Of a stretch of 64,000 nucleotides of DNA, positions 35,473 to 45,545 are shown piece by piece. This stretch comes from Paenarthrobacter ureafaciens (GTDB lineage: Bacteria; Actinomycetota; Actinomycetes; Actinomycetales; Micrococcaceae), in assembly GCF_004028095.1 (NCBI RefSeq), contig NZ_SBHM01000007.1, positions 1,488,001-1,552,000 on the forward strand, given 5' to 3'. The first letter of the stretch is position 1; every line of letters begins with the position of its first letter. Below the pieces are notes generated by a model that searched no databases, was not told where the DNA came from, and saw only the letters and a list, made by a program, of their open reading frames with translations. A program made the translations under genes and the position numbers.

Positions 35473-35538
35473 CCCAACTAGGTCGCATTTGTGCGCGTTT
35501 TGACCGCTCTAAACGCGCACAAATGCGACCTAGTTGGG
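35473..35538. repeat. 28-bp perfect palindrome between pstB and pit
   Basis: Arms 35473-35500 and 35511-35538 are perfect inverted copies with loop TGACCGCTCT. The right arm contains the pit stop codon (35530-35532). It probably terminates pit and reinforces the pst terminator. It resembles the palindromes at 50950 and 56874 in placement at a convergent junction. Confidence 0.8.
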
Positions 35539-36552
35539 CAGGGTCGCGAGGGGGGACAGCGCCAGCTCCAGGACAAAGGCGACGGCGGCGGTCACCAAGG
35601 GCGTGAGCACCCAGAACATGAGAATCCTCCGGACCAGCCGGCGGTTGGTCACATGGAACCGTTGATTGGTGCCCGCGCCCAGCGCCGACGCCGTCAACGT
35701 GTGGGTGGTGGAGAGCGGGAACTGCAGGCCGATCGCGCCCACGAACAGCATCACCGACGTCAGTGTCTGGGCAACGAAGCCGCGTAACGGATCGATCCGG
35801 ATCATTCTGTACCCGAGGTTGTGCGAAATACGCCAGCCCCCAAAAAGCGTGCCCCCGGTCAACATGACGGCGGTGAGCAGGAGGATCCAGAAAGGTACGC
35901 TTCCCCCGGATTCCAGTCCGGCCGCCACCAGCGCCAGGAGGAGCACCGCCGTCGTGCGTTGGCCGTCCTGCAGGCCGTGACCGAACGCAACCGCCGCCGA
36001 GGACACTGCCTGGGCCAGGCGGAAGCGCCGGTTGATGACGTCCGGCTGGGCATACCGCGCAGCCCACGTGACGGGCCAGACCAGCAGGTACGCGGCGACG
36101 AAAGCCACCACCGGGGAGACCACCAAAGGCAGGACCACCTGGGTCAGCAGGACCGAATCCACGCCGTCCACAAAGTTTCCGCCCACCAGGACGCTTGCAC
36201 CGCCTGCCCCGATCAGTCCGCCCATGAGGGAGTTGGTGGAGGAAAGCGGTATGCCCCGCCACCACGAGTACACGCCCCACAGGATCGCAGCAGACAGCGC
36301 GGAGGCAAGCATGGTCAGCCCGCCCGTTCCGGACGGCAGCGTGATCCAGGATTGCGTGAAGGCGAGCACGAAGCCGCCGCTCAGCATCGCACCAACAAAG
36401 TTGAAGATGACCGCCAGCAGTACGGCAACAGAGGGCGTCAGGGCGCGGGTCCGCGTGGACAGTGCGACGGCGTTGGAGACATCGCGGAAACCGTTGAGGA
36501 ACGCGAATCCCGCGGCCAACCCCACCACCAGGACCAGGACGGCAGTGGTCAC
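35530..36552 (-). CDS. pit: Low-affinity inorganic phosphate transporter Pit
   Basis: 340 residues from GTG 36552. About ten membrane segments. The two inverted PiT signatures are GFAFLNGFRDVSNAVA near the N-terminus and PLSTTHTLTASALGAG in the C-terminal half, with GHGLQDGQRTTAV in between. It imports metal-phosphate with protons. It is translated one base after the DUF47 gene stop, the usual DUF47-pit pairing. Confidence 0.94.
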   Translation of the reverse strand: MTTAVLVLVVGLAAGFAFLNGFRDVSNAVALSTRTRALTPSVAVLLAVIFNFVGAMLSGGFVLAFTQSWITLPSGTGGLTMLASALSAAILWGVYSWWRGIPLSSTNSLMGGLIGAGGASVLVGGNFVDGVDSVLLTQVVLPLVVSPVVAFVAAYLLVWPVTWAARYAQPDVINRRFRLAQAVSSAAVAFGHGLQDGQRTTAVLLLALVAAGLESGGSVPFWILLLTAVMLTGGTLFGGWRISHNLGYRMIRIDPLRGFVAQTLTSVMLFVGAIGLQFPLSTTHTLTASALGAGTNQRFHVTNRRLVRRILMFWVLTPLVTAAVAFVLELALSPLATLPN

Positions 36553-36553
36553 G

Positions 36554-37171
36554 TCAGGATTCCTTGACGATGATGCTGCCTACCTGGGTGGCGATCCGGC
36601 GCATGTCCTTGGTGACTTCCACCAACTGGTTGGCGATGTCCCTGTTCCGGGCGTACTGTGCGGACTTCATGTCCTGCAGCATCTCCGCCACCCATATGCG
36701 GTGCGTCCGCTCCGCGCGTTTGGCGAGCCGCAGTATCTCGATCCAGTAGTCCTCGAGCTCGTCGAGGTCCTCGAGCTTGCGCATGGCATCGACGGTGAGC
36801 TCGGCTTGGCGGCTGATGATCTCCAGCTGGTCCGCCGCGCGCTTTGGCAAGCGGTCCAGTTTGTAGAGGGCCACCAGTTCGCCTGCCGCATCCAGCTTTT
36901 CCATGGCCTCGTTCAGGAACCGGGACAGGGTGTACATGTCTTCGCGGGGGAGCGGATTGACGAAGCTCGTGCGCATGTGTGTCAGGAGGGCAAAGTGCAG
37001 GTCCAGGGACTTCGACTCGTGCTCGTGCAGTTCCTCGCTGAGCCGTTCATGTTCGCTCGCCGGAGCGCCGAGGATTTCGGACAGCGTCCCGGTGGCAGCC
37101 ACGATCACGCCGGCCATTTGCGAGAGCAGGGCAAGTCCGGCGGGCTCTTGGGGAAAAAGACGCAGCTTCAT
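36554..37171 (-). CDS. DUF47 (PhoU-like) Pit accessory protein
   Basis: 205 residues, all-helical, of the DUF47/PhoU-like family (typical opening MKLRLFPQEPAGLALL; conserved HEHESKSLDLHFAL and FVNPLPREDMYTLSRFL). Members are required for or tune Pit activity. It is directly upstream of pit with one base between stop and start. Confidence 0.92.
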   Translation of the reverse strand: MKLRLFPQEPAGLALLSQMAGVIVAATGTLSEILGAPASEHERLSEELHEHESKSLDLHFALLTHMRTSFVNPLPREDMYTLSRFLNEAMEKLDAAGELVALYKLDRLPKRAADQLEIISRQAELTVDAMRKLEDLDELEDYWIEILRLAKRAERTHRIWVAEMLQDMKSAQYARNRDIANQLVEVTKDMRRIATQVGSIIVKES

Positions 37172-37367
37172 GACGCTTCCGGTTCGGGGCGGATGGGGAG
37201 TGGGCTGCTCGACGTGATGCTGCCCTTTCCGTCACAACTTTACCGGCAGCGGCAGGCCGGTCGACGGCAGGACGAGGCGAACGTGGGAAGTTCTCCCCAT
37301 GGAAGGCCCACTTACTTTTATGAAAGGCTGAGGGCGCCATTCAATAAATCAACTCAATGGGGGAATT

Positions 37368-38099
37368 GTGCGTATCAACAATGTAGTGAAGTTCACCGGT
37401 GTTGCGCTCGCCGGCCTGCTCGCGCTGACTGCCTGCGGTTCCAAGGAAAGCACGACGGCGGCCGGTTCCGAGTCGTCGCCGTCCTCCTCTGCGTCGGCTT
37501 CTTCATCAGCCTCGCCGTCGTCGTCCTCCTCGGCATCCGAATCCGGGAACGCCGGCACCTCCTCCGGCGCATACAAAGCTGCCTCCTGGGCCCTGCCCAT
37601 CACTGATGCCGGCCAGAAGCTGGGCAGCATCAAGGGCGAGAGCTTCAACGTGGACATCTTCCAGGTGGCTACCGACGTTGCCAGCAAGGACAGCATGTTC
37701 GTGGACAAGGAAACCAAGGAGAACCTGCTCAAGAAGGGCGATCCCGTGGTGTACCTGAACTACGTGGTGACCAACACTTCGTCCGCTGAGATTCCGCTGA
37801 GCCACTCCTTGGTCTCGCCGAGCGCAAAGTACACGGACTGGAAGTACCTTGGCGGCATGCCCTCCGACTCCAGCAGCGACCAGTTCGAAAAGCACGGGCT
37901 CACCAGCCGCGGAACCAAGCTCAAGGAAGAGGCTCCCTTCAAGCTGGGCCCGGGTGAGTCCTTCAACATCGCCGAAAACTTCGCCTACACCGCAGGCAAG
38001 GAAGCTGAAGTGAAGGCAACGCTGACGCCGCAGGGTGCCGACGGCAAGCTCGACCACGACAAGAAGGAACAGGCCGAAACGACCATCACCCTGAAGTAG
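37368..38099 (+). CDS. Predicted lipoprotein with beta-sandwich domain, unknown function
   Basis: 243 residues from GTG 37368. Lipoprotein signal with lipobox ALTAC (Cys23), then a Ser-rich linker (about 30-65), then a domain with VYLNYVVTNTSSAEIPLSH that resembles immunoglobulin-like extracellular domains (DUF4352-like). No catalytic motif. It is divergent from the DUF47-pit pair and followed by a structured 3' region and terminator. Confidence 0.78.
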   Translation: MRINNVVKFTGVALAGLLALTACGSKESTTAAGSESSPSSSASASSSASPSSSSSASESGNAGTSSGAYKAASWALPITDAGQKLGSIKGESFNVDIFQVATDVASKDSMFVDKETKENLLKKGDPVVYLNYVVTNTSSAEIPLSHSLVSPSAKYTDWKYLGGMPSDSSSDQFEKHGLTSRGTKLKEEAPFKLGPGESFNIAENFAYTAGKEAEVKATLTPQGADGKLDHDKKEQAETTITLK

Positions 38100-38109
38100 G
38101 GCATAAAAA

Positions 38110-38195
38110 TGGTGCCGAACCGGATACGCCTCTCGGCGGTAGGCCGCTCGAAGCGGCTATAAGTTGAAGCCCGGGGGTTTCGCGGTTCGACACCA
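38110..38195 (+). ncRNA. Candidate structured RNA (cloverleaf-like) after the lipoprotein gene
   Basis: A closing stem of 13 pairs with one C-A mismatch (38110-38122 with 38183-38195) encloses three hairpins: CGCC/GGCG (38127-38138), GCCGCT/AGCGGC (38143-38157) and GAAGCC/GGTTTC (38166-38181). It starts 11 bases after the lipoprotein stop and an intrinsic terminator lies 45 bases downstream. It could be a 3'-UTR regulatory RNA or an independent small RNA. It is not a tRNA: no anticodon arm or T arm in register. Confidence 0.4.
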
Positions 38196-38240
38196 GTTTC
38201 AGTGTTCTACGTCGTGGAAGCTAAGTCAACATTGACAGTT

Positions 38241-38272
38241 AAGGCCGGAAGTGGGTAACTTCCGGCCTTTCT
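38241..38272 (+). terminator. Intrinsic terminator
   Basis: A perfect 12-bp stem AAGGCCGGAAGT / ACTTCCGGCCTT (38241-38252, 38258-38269) with loop GGGTA, then TTCTGTT. It ends the lipoprotein/structured RNA transcript. Confidence 0.85.
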
Positions 38273-38301
38273 GTTGCCTGCGTTTGGGTGGGTCCGGAGG
38301 G

Positions 38302-38961
38302 TTAGTCCAACTCGCCCAGGCGCCACGCGTTCGCGGCATGCTCAAGGTCTTCGGCAGTTTTCACCAGCTGGTGCGAGTTCCGCGTGAGCTTGCTGGCGTG
38401 GCCCTCGTTGGCGTGTTCGGCGCCGTCGGCGAGTGTCGCCTGGCCGAGTGCCACAACCCGGCAGAAGGCCGCCGAACGTTCCAGCGCGACGTCGAAATCG
38501 CCGTCGAAAGCTCCTGAGAGGATGGCGTCCGCCATGGTCTTCATCTCGTCGGCGCCCGGTGGCTCAGCGGCTCCTGCCACCACATTGGAGACCTGGGCGG
38601 TGTCGCGGCCTGCGCGGAAGTAGACGGAGATCCGCTCCGGGTTCTGGATGGTGGCTGCGCGGAGTGCGTAGAGCCGCCACAGTGCACCGGGCAGGGAGCG
38701 GGCAGGGCTCTCGGCCCACATCTCGGCGATGGCGTCCAGGCCTTGTTCGTCAGCGAGCTTCACCAGGCGACGGGTGACCGTGGGATCATCGCTGTCCCTG
38801 CCGCGGCGGACCAGTGCTTGGGCCGCCAGGTGGGCAGCCTCGGAGACCCTGGCCGGGTCCGCGCCGCCCGCAAACGGCTCAAAGTCGATGGGGGCGAAGG
38901 GCTTCGGCTTGTGGTGCCGGTTCGCTCCGCCGTACGCACGTGATCCTGGCTGTTCGCTCAT
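38302..38961 (-). CDS. Conserved hypothetical protein
   Basis: 219 residues from ATG 38961. Soluble, mostly helical, no signal peptide. N-terminus MSEQPGSRAYGGANRHHKPKP is basic and flexible; the body has AALWRLYALRAATIQNPERI-like helices. Similar proteins in Arthrobacter are often labelled DNA-binding, but I see no HTH motif to support that. It is convergent with the lipoprotein gene across the terminator. Confidence 0.65.
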   Translation of the reverse strand: MSEQPGSRAYGGANRHHKPKPFAPIDFEPFAGGADPARVSEAAHLAAQALVRRGRDSDDPTVTRRLVKLADEQGLDAIAEMWAESPARSLPGALWRLYALRAATIQNPERISVYFRAGRDTAQVSNVVAGAAEPPGADEMKTMADAILSGAFDGDFDVALERSAAFCRVVALGQATLADGAEHANEGHASKLTRNSHQLVKTAEDLEHAANAWRLGELD

Positions 38962-39199
38962 GTGTTCACCGTACTCCTGTGCCCTGACGGGGTCGAGTAA
39001 CGGTTCTCCCGGCCGGAACGCCTTCAGACGGTGTGCCGTCACGACCCACTTTGCCGCAGTCGGCCGGCCGACACGCCGCTGTGGCTGCGCTCCGCCGTCG
39101 TTAGCTGCCCAAAGGGGGTCGTAGCCGCACGCGGGTTCCTGCGTTCTACTGCCCCGCAAACAGTGAGGTACAGTATTCATGGCTGTTTCTACAGCTGGA

Positions 39200-39272
39200 G
39201 GGCCTTTAGCTCAGTTGGTAGAGCATCGGACTTTTAATCCGTGGGTCGTGGGTTCGAGCCCCACAGGGCCCA
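39200..39272 (+). tRNA. tRNA-Lys (anticodon UUU)
   Basis: 73 bases: acceptor GGGCCTT pairs with AGGGCCC, D arm TAGCTCAGTTGGTAGAGCA, anticodon stem-loop CGGACTTTTAATCCG with TTT, T arm GTGGGTTCGAGCCCCAC, discriminator A. CC follows at 39273-39274, but the next base is C (ACCC), so CCA is completed after transcription. Confidence 0.97.
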
Positions 39273-39281
39273 CCCTCGCAG

Positions 39282-39318
39282 AAACCCCCGGAACCACACG
39301 GTTCCGGGGGTTTCTTTG
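39282..39318 (+). terminator. Intrinsic terminator after tRNA-Lys
   Basis: A perfect 14-bp stem (39282-39295 and 39300-39313), loop ACAC, followed by CTTTG. Confidence 0.9.
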
Positions 39319-39325
39319 TGGCCCA

Positions 39326-39694
39326 TCAGGCGATGGCTTGGGTGCCGTCCTGGAAGATCGGATACAGCGAAAGCGGCGTAACCGTTGCGACGGCGGCAGG
39401 TTCCGCAGCCGGCGCAGGTGCGGGAGGCAGCCCCTCGCGGATGATGTCCAGCGATTCCACGTCCAGGAGCCGCCGGTTGCCGCCGTCGTCCTGGAGCCAG
39501 AACAACCCGGTTCCGGAAATCGTCTTGACCACGGTTCCGCGGTGGTAGAGCCGGCCGTTGTGCCAGGCCTCGATGTGTTCGCCCTCGGTCAGCGGATGCG
39601 GTTCCTCATCGCTGCCCGGCAGCGTGCCGAAGGCCTGGGCCAAACTGGCTTGAGTCTTCAATGCTTGGAACAGGTCTGTATGTGCGATGCCCAT
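39326..39694 (-). CDS. Hypothetical protein
   Basis: 122 residues from ATG 39694; GAGGGGAG lies just upstream. A compact domain contains HIEAWHNGRLYHRGTVVKTISGTGLFWLQDDGG, a pattern of short beta strands suggestive of an SH3- or Tudor-like barrel, followed by a Pro/Ala-rich tail. Family not recognised. It is convergent with tRNA-Lys. Confidence 0.65.
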   Translation of the reverse strand: MGIAHTDLFQALKTQASLAQAFGTLPGSDEEPHPLTEGEHIEAWHNGRLYHRGTVVKTISGTGLFWLQDDGGNRRLLDVESLDIIREGLPPAPAPAAEPAAVATVTPLSLYPIFQDGTQAIA

Positions 39695-39795
39695 GGTCGC
39701 TCCCCTCAGCTGGCTTCTTTGGCTATGGAGCCAGCCTCCCGCATCCATGTTGCAGACTCATTGCGGGGTGATGTTCTGCGTGTGAAGATGCGGGG

Positions 39796-40134
39796 TCAGG
39801 GGAGAACCGGAGTCGTAGCCGGCGGGTCAAAATCGATGGCAAAGGGAGCGCGAAGCGCGAAGGGGCCATCCGATAGTTCGTTGGCGGCCGCCGCAAGGAC
39901 GTCCCGCTGGAAGGTCGGCACGGACAACAAGCCCTTCACGTAGGCTTCGACTTCCACTACCCCCAGCATCCCGCCGATGCTTACGTAGTGGAGCCATAAC
40001 GACTCAGTACTGATGTGTCCTGCTGTCAGTACTTCCTGGAGCCCCCGACTCTGCTCTGGTTCGTTGCGGTCGAAGCCCATGTCCTGTGGCCTTTGCTTAG
40101 CCGGCTGCCCGAGGATCGCTAGACTCCCGAGCAT
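39796..40134 (-). CDS. Hypothetical protein
   Basis: 112 residues from ATG 40134 (a TTG at 40164 is also in frame and falls inside a direct repeat). Mixed helical protein with ISTESLWLHYVSIGGMLGVVEVEAYVKGLL. No recognised family. An 18-base direct repeat lies just upstream on the promoter side. Confidence 0.55.
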   Translation of the reverse strand: MLGSLAILGQPAKQRPQDMGFDRNEPEQSRGLQEVLTAGHISTESLWLHYVSIGGMLGVVEVEAYVKGLLSVPTFQRDVLAAAANELSDGPFALRAPFAIDFDPPATTPVLP

Positions 40135-40161
40135 TTCTACCAGACTATCCCTTGTGCCCTC

Positions 40162-40201
40162 CAAGACCTATAGTTACCGGCCGCAAGACCTATAGTTACC
40201 G
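40162..40201. repeat. 18-bp direct repeat upstream of a small hypothetical gene
   Basis: CAAGACCTATAGTTACCG occurs at 40162-40179 and again at 40184-40201, a 22-base period, about two helical turns. It lies 28 bases before ATG 40134 on the minus strand, so it is placed as an operator or tandem promoter element. Two copies only. Confidence 0.75.
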
Positions 40202-40269
40202 CTGCGGATACGCCAACGACGGCGGACGCGTGACCGTGGGGCGCGCGTCCGCCGTCGTGGGTGGCGGAG

Positions 40270-41232
40270 TTAGCCGTTGATGGGTGTTGGTGGTTGTTCG
40301 CCGCCCAGGACAGCGAGGGTGTTGCTTGCGGCGAGGACCGCCATGGCGGTGCGGGTTTCGACGGTTGCGGAGCCAAGGTGCGGGACGAGGGCTACGTTTT
40401 CCAACTCGAGGAGCCAGGGGTGGACCTTGGGTTCTTGTTCGAAGACGTCCAGTCCGGCGCCGGCGATCTGGTTTTCGCGCAGCGCCAGGGCGAGGGCGGC
40501 TTCGTCGATGATGGGTCCGCGGGCGGTGTTGACCAGGTAGGCGGTGTCCTTCATGGCAGCGAGTTGTTCGGCACCGATCAGGTGGTGGGTGTTCGGCCCG
40601 TAGGGGCAGTGGAGGGAAACGACGTCGGAGATCGCCAGGAGCTCGTCGAGTCCCACACGGCGGGCGCCGAGTTCAACGGCGATCGCGGGGTCGATTTGGC
40701 TGCGGGATTGGTAGACGATGTCCATGCCGAAGGCCTTGGCGCGGCGCGCGGTGGCGATACCGATGCCGCCCATGCCGACGATGCCGAGGGTTTTGCCTTG
40801 CAGGCTGGAGCCGAGGAGGAAGAACATGCCCCATTTCCAGGGCTGTCCGGCGCGGATGAGCCGTTCGCCCTCGCCGAGCCTGCGGGTGGCCATGAGGATG
40901 AGCCCGAACGCGATGTCCGCGGTGGCTTCGGTGAGCACGCCGGGGGTGTTCGTGGCGATGATGCCGCGTTCTGTGCAGGCCGGGACGTCGATGTTGTCGT
41001 AGCCCACGGCGACGTTGGAGACGACCTTCAGTTGGGGCCCGGCGGCGTCGAGCAGTTCAGCATCGACGCGTTCGGTGAGGAGGCTGACGATCGCGTCGGC
41101 TCCGGCCACGCGGCGGAGGAGTTCCTCGCGGCTGATGGACCCTTCGCTTTCCCAGGCGATGACGTCGTGCTTGGCGCGGAGGTTCTCGAGGGCGGTTTCG
41201 GGGATGCGTCCCGTGACGACGACGCGGCTCAT
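40270..41232 (-). CDS. D-2-hydroxyacid dehydrogenase (glyoxylate/hydroxypyruvate reductase-like)
   Basis: 320 residues from ATG 41232. NAD(P)-binding GIVGMGGIGIATARRA (about 147-162) and the catalytic Arg (VNTARGPIIDE), Glu (FEQEP) and His (PHLGSAT) of the family. It reduces a 2-oxoacid to the D-2-hydroxyacid or the reverse. Its start overlaps the aminotransferase stop by four bases, so the two act together, probably on an amino acid/2-oxoacid/hydroxyacid series. Confidence 0.92.
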   Translation of the reverse strand: MSRVVVTGRIPETALENLRAKHDVIAWESEGSISREELLRRVAGADAIVSLLTERVDAELLDAAGPQLKVVSNVAVGYDNIDVPACTERGIIATNTPGVLTEATADIAFGLILMATRRLGEGERLIRAGQPWKWGMFFLLGSSLQGKTLGIVGMGGIGIATARRAKAFGMDIVYQSRSQIDPAIAVELGARRVGLDELLAISDVVSLHCPYGPNTHHLIGAEQLAAMKDTAYLVNTARGPIIDEAALALALRENQIAGAGLDVFEQEPKVHPWLLELENVALVPHLGSATVETRTAMAVLAASNTLAVLGGEQPPTPING

Positions 41233-42458
41233 GCGTTCTCGATCCATTCAAGCAGCCGGCCCAGGCCTTCTTCGATGGCGGGGGTTTCGATGCCGGAGTA
41301 GGCCAGGCGGATGTATTGGCGGTCTTCGCCGGGCAGGCGCCGGCCGAAGTGTTCACGGGTGCAGAAGGACACGCCGGTTTTGTAGAGGGCGTCGGAGGCG
41401 AAGTCGCCGACGGCGGTGTACCCGAGTTTCTGCATGGCCTCGGTGACGTCCGGGAACAGGTAGAACGTGGATTGCGGAACAGCCACGCTCATGCCGGGGA
41501 TACTGTTGACGATCCCGCAGGCAGCATCGCGGCGGCCCTTGAGGATGTCCAGCATGTCCTGGACGGGTTCCTGGGGTCCGCGGAGCGCTTCGATGCCGGC
41601 CCACTGCACGTAGTGGGTGGTGCAGGATTCATCGTTGGTGTTCAGGGTGGACAGAACCTGCGCGATGTCGCGCGGGGCCACGGCACAGCCCAGGCGTGAA
41701 CCGGTCATGGCGAACTTCTTGGAGAACGTGTAGAGGATCACGGTCCGTTCGGCCATGCCCGGGATGGAGGTGACGGAGGAGGAGACGCCTTCGTACCGGG
41801 TTTCGAAGTAGGCCTCGTCGGAGAGGACCCACAGGTCGTGCTCGATCGCGATCTGTGCGATTGCTTCGCGTTCGGCCGCAGTGGACTCGGCCGAGATGGG
41901 GTTCTGCAGATCGTTGTAGATGATCGCGGTGGTGTTCGGGGTGATCGAGGCCCGGACCTGGTCCAGGTCGATCGCGAAACCCTTGGACGTGGGCACGTAG
42001 CGGTAAGGCACGGCGGTGCCGCCAAGGTATTCGATCTGGGATTCGTAGATCGGGAAACCGGGGTTGGGGTAGAGGACTTCCTCGCCCGGGTTCATCACGG
42101 CCTGGAGGAACTTGGTGATCACGGGCTTGCCGCCGGTCATGACCACCACGTTCTCGGGAGAAAATTCGATGCCGCGGCGGGATCCGATGTCTTCGGCCAA
42201 CGCTTCGCGCAGCTGGGGGATGCCGGGGCCGGGGCAGTAGCCGGTGTATCCATCGGCAATGGCCTTGTTCATCGCCTCAATAATGTGCGGGGCGGTGGGG
42301 ATGTTGATGTCGCCAAGGTGGAAGGGGTAAACGAGGTTGCCCTTCGCCTTCCAAGCGGCGGCTGCCTGCGCAACGCTGAAAGCAGTTTCAGTGCCCAGGC
42401 GCTCAAGCCGGCGTGCGAGTTTCTGCATGTGCTGGTAACTCCTCATCGAGCTGATCAA
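41229..42458 (-). CDS. PLP-dependent aminotransferase, class I/II
   Basis: 409 residues (an in-frame ATG gives about five fewer). Fold-type I: TGGKPVITKFLQAVM, the substrate-contact YNDLQNPIS (usually NPxNPT), LSDEAYFETRY, and the PLP-lysine in TFSKKFAMTGSRLG. N-terminal HLGDINIPTAPH differs from typical AspC (lGxPd). It transfers an amino group to or from a 2-oxoacid that the coupled dehydrogenase could reduce. Substrate not clear. Confidence 0.9.
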   Translation of the reverse strand: MISSMRSYQHMQKLARRLERLGTETAFSVAQAAAAWKAKGNLVYPFHLGDINIPTAPHIIEAMNKAIADGYTGYCPGPGIPQLREALAEDIGSRRGIEFSPENVVVMTGGKPVITKFLQAVMNPGEEVLYPNPGFPIYESQIEYLGGTAVPYRYVPTSKGFAIDLDQVRASITPNTTAIIYNDLQNPISAESTAAEREAIAQIAIEHDLWVLSDEAYFETRYEGVSSSVTSIPGMAERTVILYTFSKKFAMTGSRLGCAVAPRDIAQVLSTLNTNDESCTTHYVQWAGIEALRGPQEPVQDMLDILKGRRDAACGIVNSIPGMSVAVPQSTFYLFPDVTEAMQKLGYTAVGDFASDALYKTGVSFCTREHFGRRLPGEDRQYIRLAYSGIETPAIEEGLGRLLEWIENA

Positions 42459-42480
42459 AGCGGTAGCTTGAAGTACGCAA

Positions 42481-42492
42481 CTAATATATTAG
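42481..42492. promoter_or_regulatory. Palindromic operator CTAATATATTAG
   Basis: A perfect 12-bp palindrome, unusually AT-rich for this genome, with an 8-base partial copy (TGTATTAG) just after. It lies 23 bases before the aminotransferase start in the 210-base gap shared with ureA. It fits a GntR- or TetR-type site; no regulator gene is adjacent. Confidence 0.55.
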
Positions 42493-42668
42493 AGATGTAT
42501 TAGCCTGTCTACGGTTTTCGGGAACCAACGCCGTTGTCCGGGACCTGGGTCCCCGACGCCGCTGAGCATCCGACCCCCGCCTGAGACATTCCGGAAATAC
42601 AGCTGAAACCTCCGCTCCCTAGGCTGGCAATCAACCCGTCCGGATGATGCCGAAGCCAGAGGAAACCC

Positions 42669-42971
42669 ATGCATCTTTTACCGCGTGAGCAGGAAAAGTT
42701 CATGATCGTGGTCGCCGCCGATCTCGCCCGGCGCAGGCAGGCCCGGGGGCTGAAGCTGAATTATCCGGAGGCAATCGCCATCATCAGCTACGAACTCGTC
42801 GAGGGCGCACGCGATGGCAGGACCGTGGCAGAACTCATGAGCTACGGAACCACCCTGCTCGGCCGCGAAGACGTGATGGAAGGCGTGCCGGAGATGATCC
42901 ACGACGTCCAGGTGGAGGCCACGTTCCCCGACGGAACCAAGCTCGTCACCGTCCACAACCCCATCCGTTAG
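42669..42971 (+). CDS. ureA: Urease gamma subunit UreA
   Basis: 100 residues, full length, opening [20 protein letters not shown] and containing [12 protein letters not shown] and [24 protein letters not shown]. First gene of ureABCEFGD. Together with UreB and UreC it hydrolyses urea to ammonia and carbamate in the cytoplasm. Confidence 0.97.
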   Translation: MHLLPREQEKFMIVVAADLARRRQARGLKLNYPEAIAIISYELVEGARDGRTVAELMSYGTTLLGREDVMEGVPEMIHDVQVEATFPDGTKLVTVHNPIR

Positions 42972-42980
42972 GAGGCTGCC

Positions 42981-43330
42981 ATGATTCCCGGAGAGTACCG
43001 GCTTCAGGAGGGTGTGGTCGTGTGCAACAGCGGACGCGAGTCGATCGCCGTCGACGTCGTGAACCGCGGCGACCGCCCGGTCCAGGTTGGCTCGCACTAT
43101 CACTTCGCCGAAGCCAACAGCGCCCTTGAGTTCGATCGCGAGGCCGCCTACGGCCGTCGCCTCGACATCCCGGCGGGCACCGCCGCGCGGTTCGAGCCGG
43201 GGGACCGGAAGACGGTCCGGTTGATCCTCCTTGCAGGCACGCGGCAGGTCTTCGGACTCAGCAACGCCGTGAATGGAAGGCTCGACGGCGGCACTCCGGC
43301 ACCGGCCGACGTCACCGGGGAGGCTGCCCA

Positions 43331-43334
<4 letters not shown>
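42981..43334 (+). CDS. ureB: Urease beta subunit UreB
   Basis: 117 residues. Opening MIPGEYRL, then [24 protein letters not shown], the classic UreB signature. Starts 9 bases after ureA and overlaps ureC by four bases (GTGA). Confidence 0.97.
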
Positions 43335-45061
<1,727 letters not shown>

Positions 45062-45068
45062 GACTCAC

Positions 45069-45545
45069 ATGATCATTGAAGAAATCCTTGGCAACCTCCA
45101 CGAGCTGCCCCGGGACGCTTACGCGGGCCGCCACCAAGAGCGGGTGGTCCTTCCCGGTTCGTTGCTGGTGAAACGCATCCAACGCGTCACCACCGACCAC
45201 GGCAAGGAGCTGGGAATCCGGCTCCCCTCCGGCTCCGGCCACCTTCGCGACGGCGACATCCTCGCTGCAGACGAGGCCAACCTGATTGTCGTCTCCGTGC
45301 TTCCCACCGACGTCCTGGTGATCGCCCCCGGGACCATCCATGAAATGGGCGTCGTGGCGCACTCCCTCGGCAACAGGCACCTGCAGGCACAGTTCTTCGA
45401 TGCCGCCTCCGAATATCAAGCCGACGTCATGGTGTGCCAGTATGACCACACGGTGGAGGACTACCTCAAGCATGTGGGCGTGCCATATCAGAGGCAGGAA
45501 CGGGTGATGCCGGTGCCATTCCGCCATGCCGAACACACGCACTGA
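45069..45545 (+). CDS. ureE: Urease accessory protein UreE (nickel chaperone)
   Basis: 158 residues from ATG 45069, 7 bases after ureC. Peptide-binding N-terminal domain and metal-binding C-terminal domain (NRHLQAQFF ... VCQYDHTVEDYL). The C-terminus ends RHAEHTH, a short His tail that may add nickel binding; it lacks the long poly-His of Klebsiella UreE. It overlaps ureF by 20 bases. Confidence 0.95.
   Translation: MIIEEILGNLHELPRDAYAGRHQERVVLPGSLLVKRIQRVTTDHGKELGIRLPSGSGHLRDGDILAADEANLIVVSVLPTDVLVIAPGTIHEMGVVAHSLGNRHLQAQFFDAASEYQADVMVCQYDHTVEDYLKHVGVPYQRQERVMPVPFRHAEHTH

Noticed and set aside
35821..36567. 248-residue plus-strand frame antisense to pit
   Set aside because: Arg/Gln/His-rich shadow of pit; no start signal and no domain.
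38110..38195. tRNA gene
   Set aside because: GGTTCGA near the 3' side looks like a T loop, but it pairs within the closing stem and no 7-bp acceptor, D arm or anticodon arm is in register.
39200..39320. Integration site (attB) at tRNA-Lys
   Set aside because: No integrase gene and no repeat of the tRNA 3' end nearby; a terminator follows directly.
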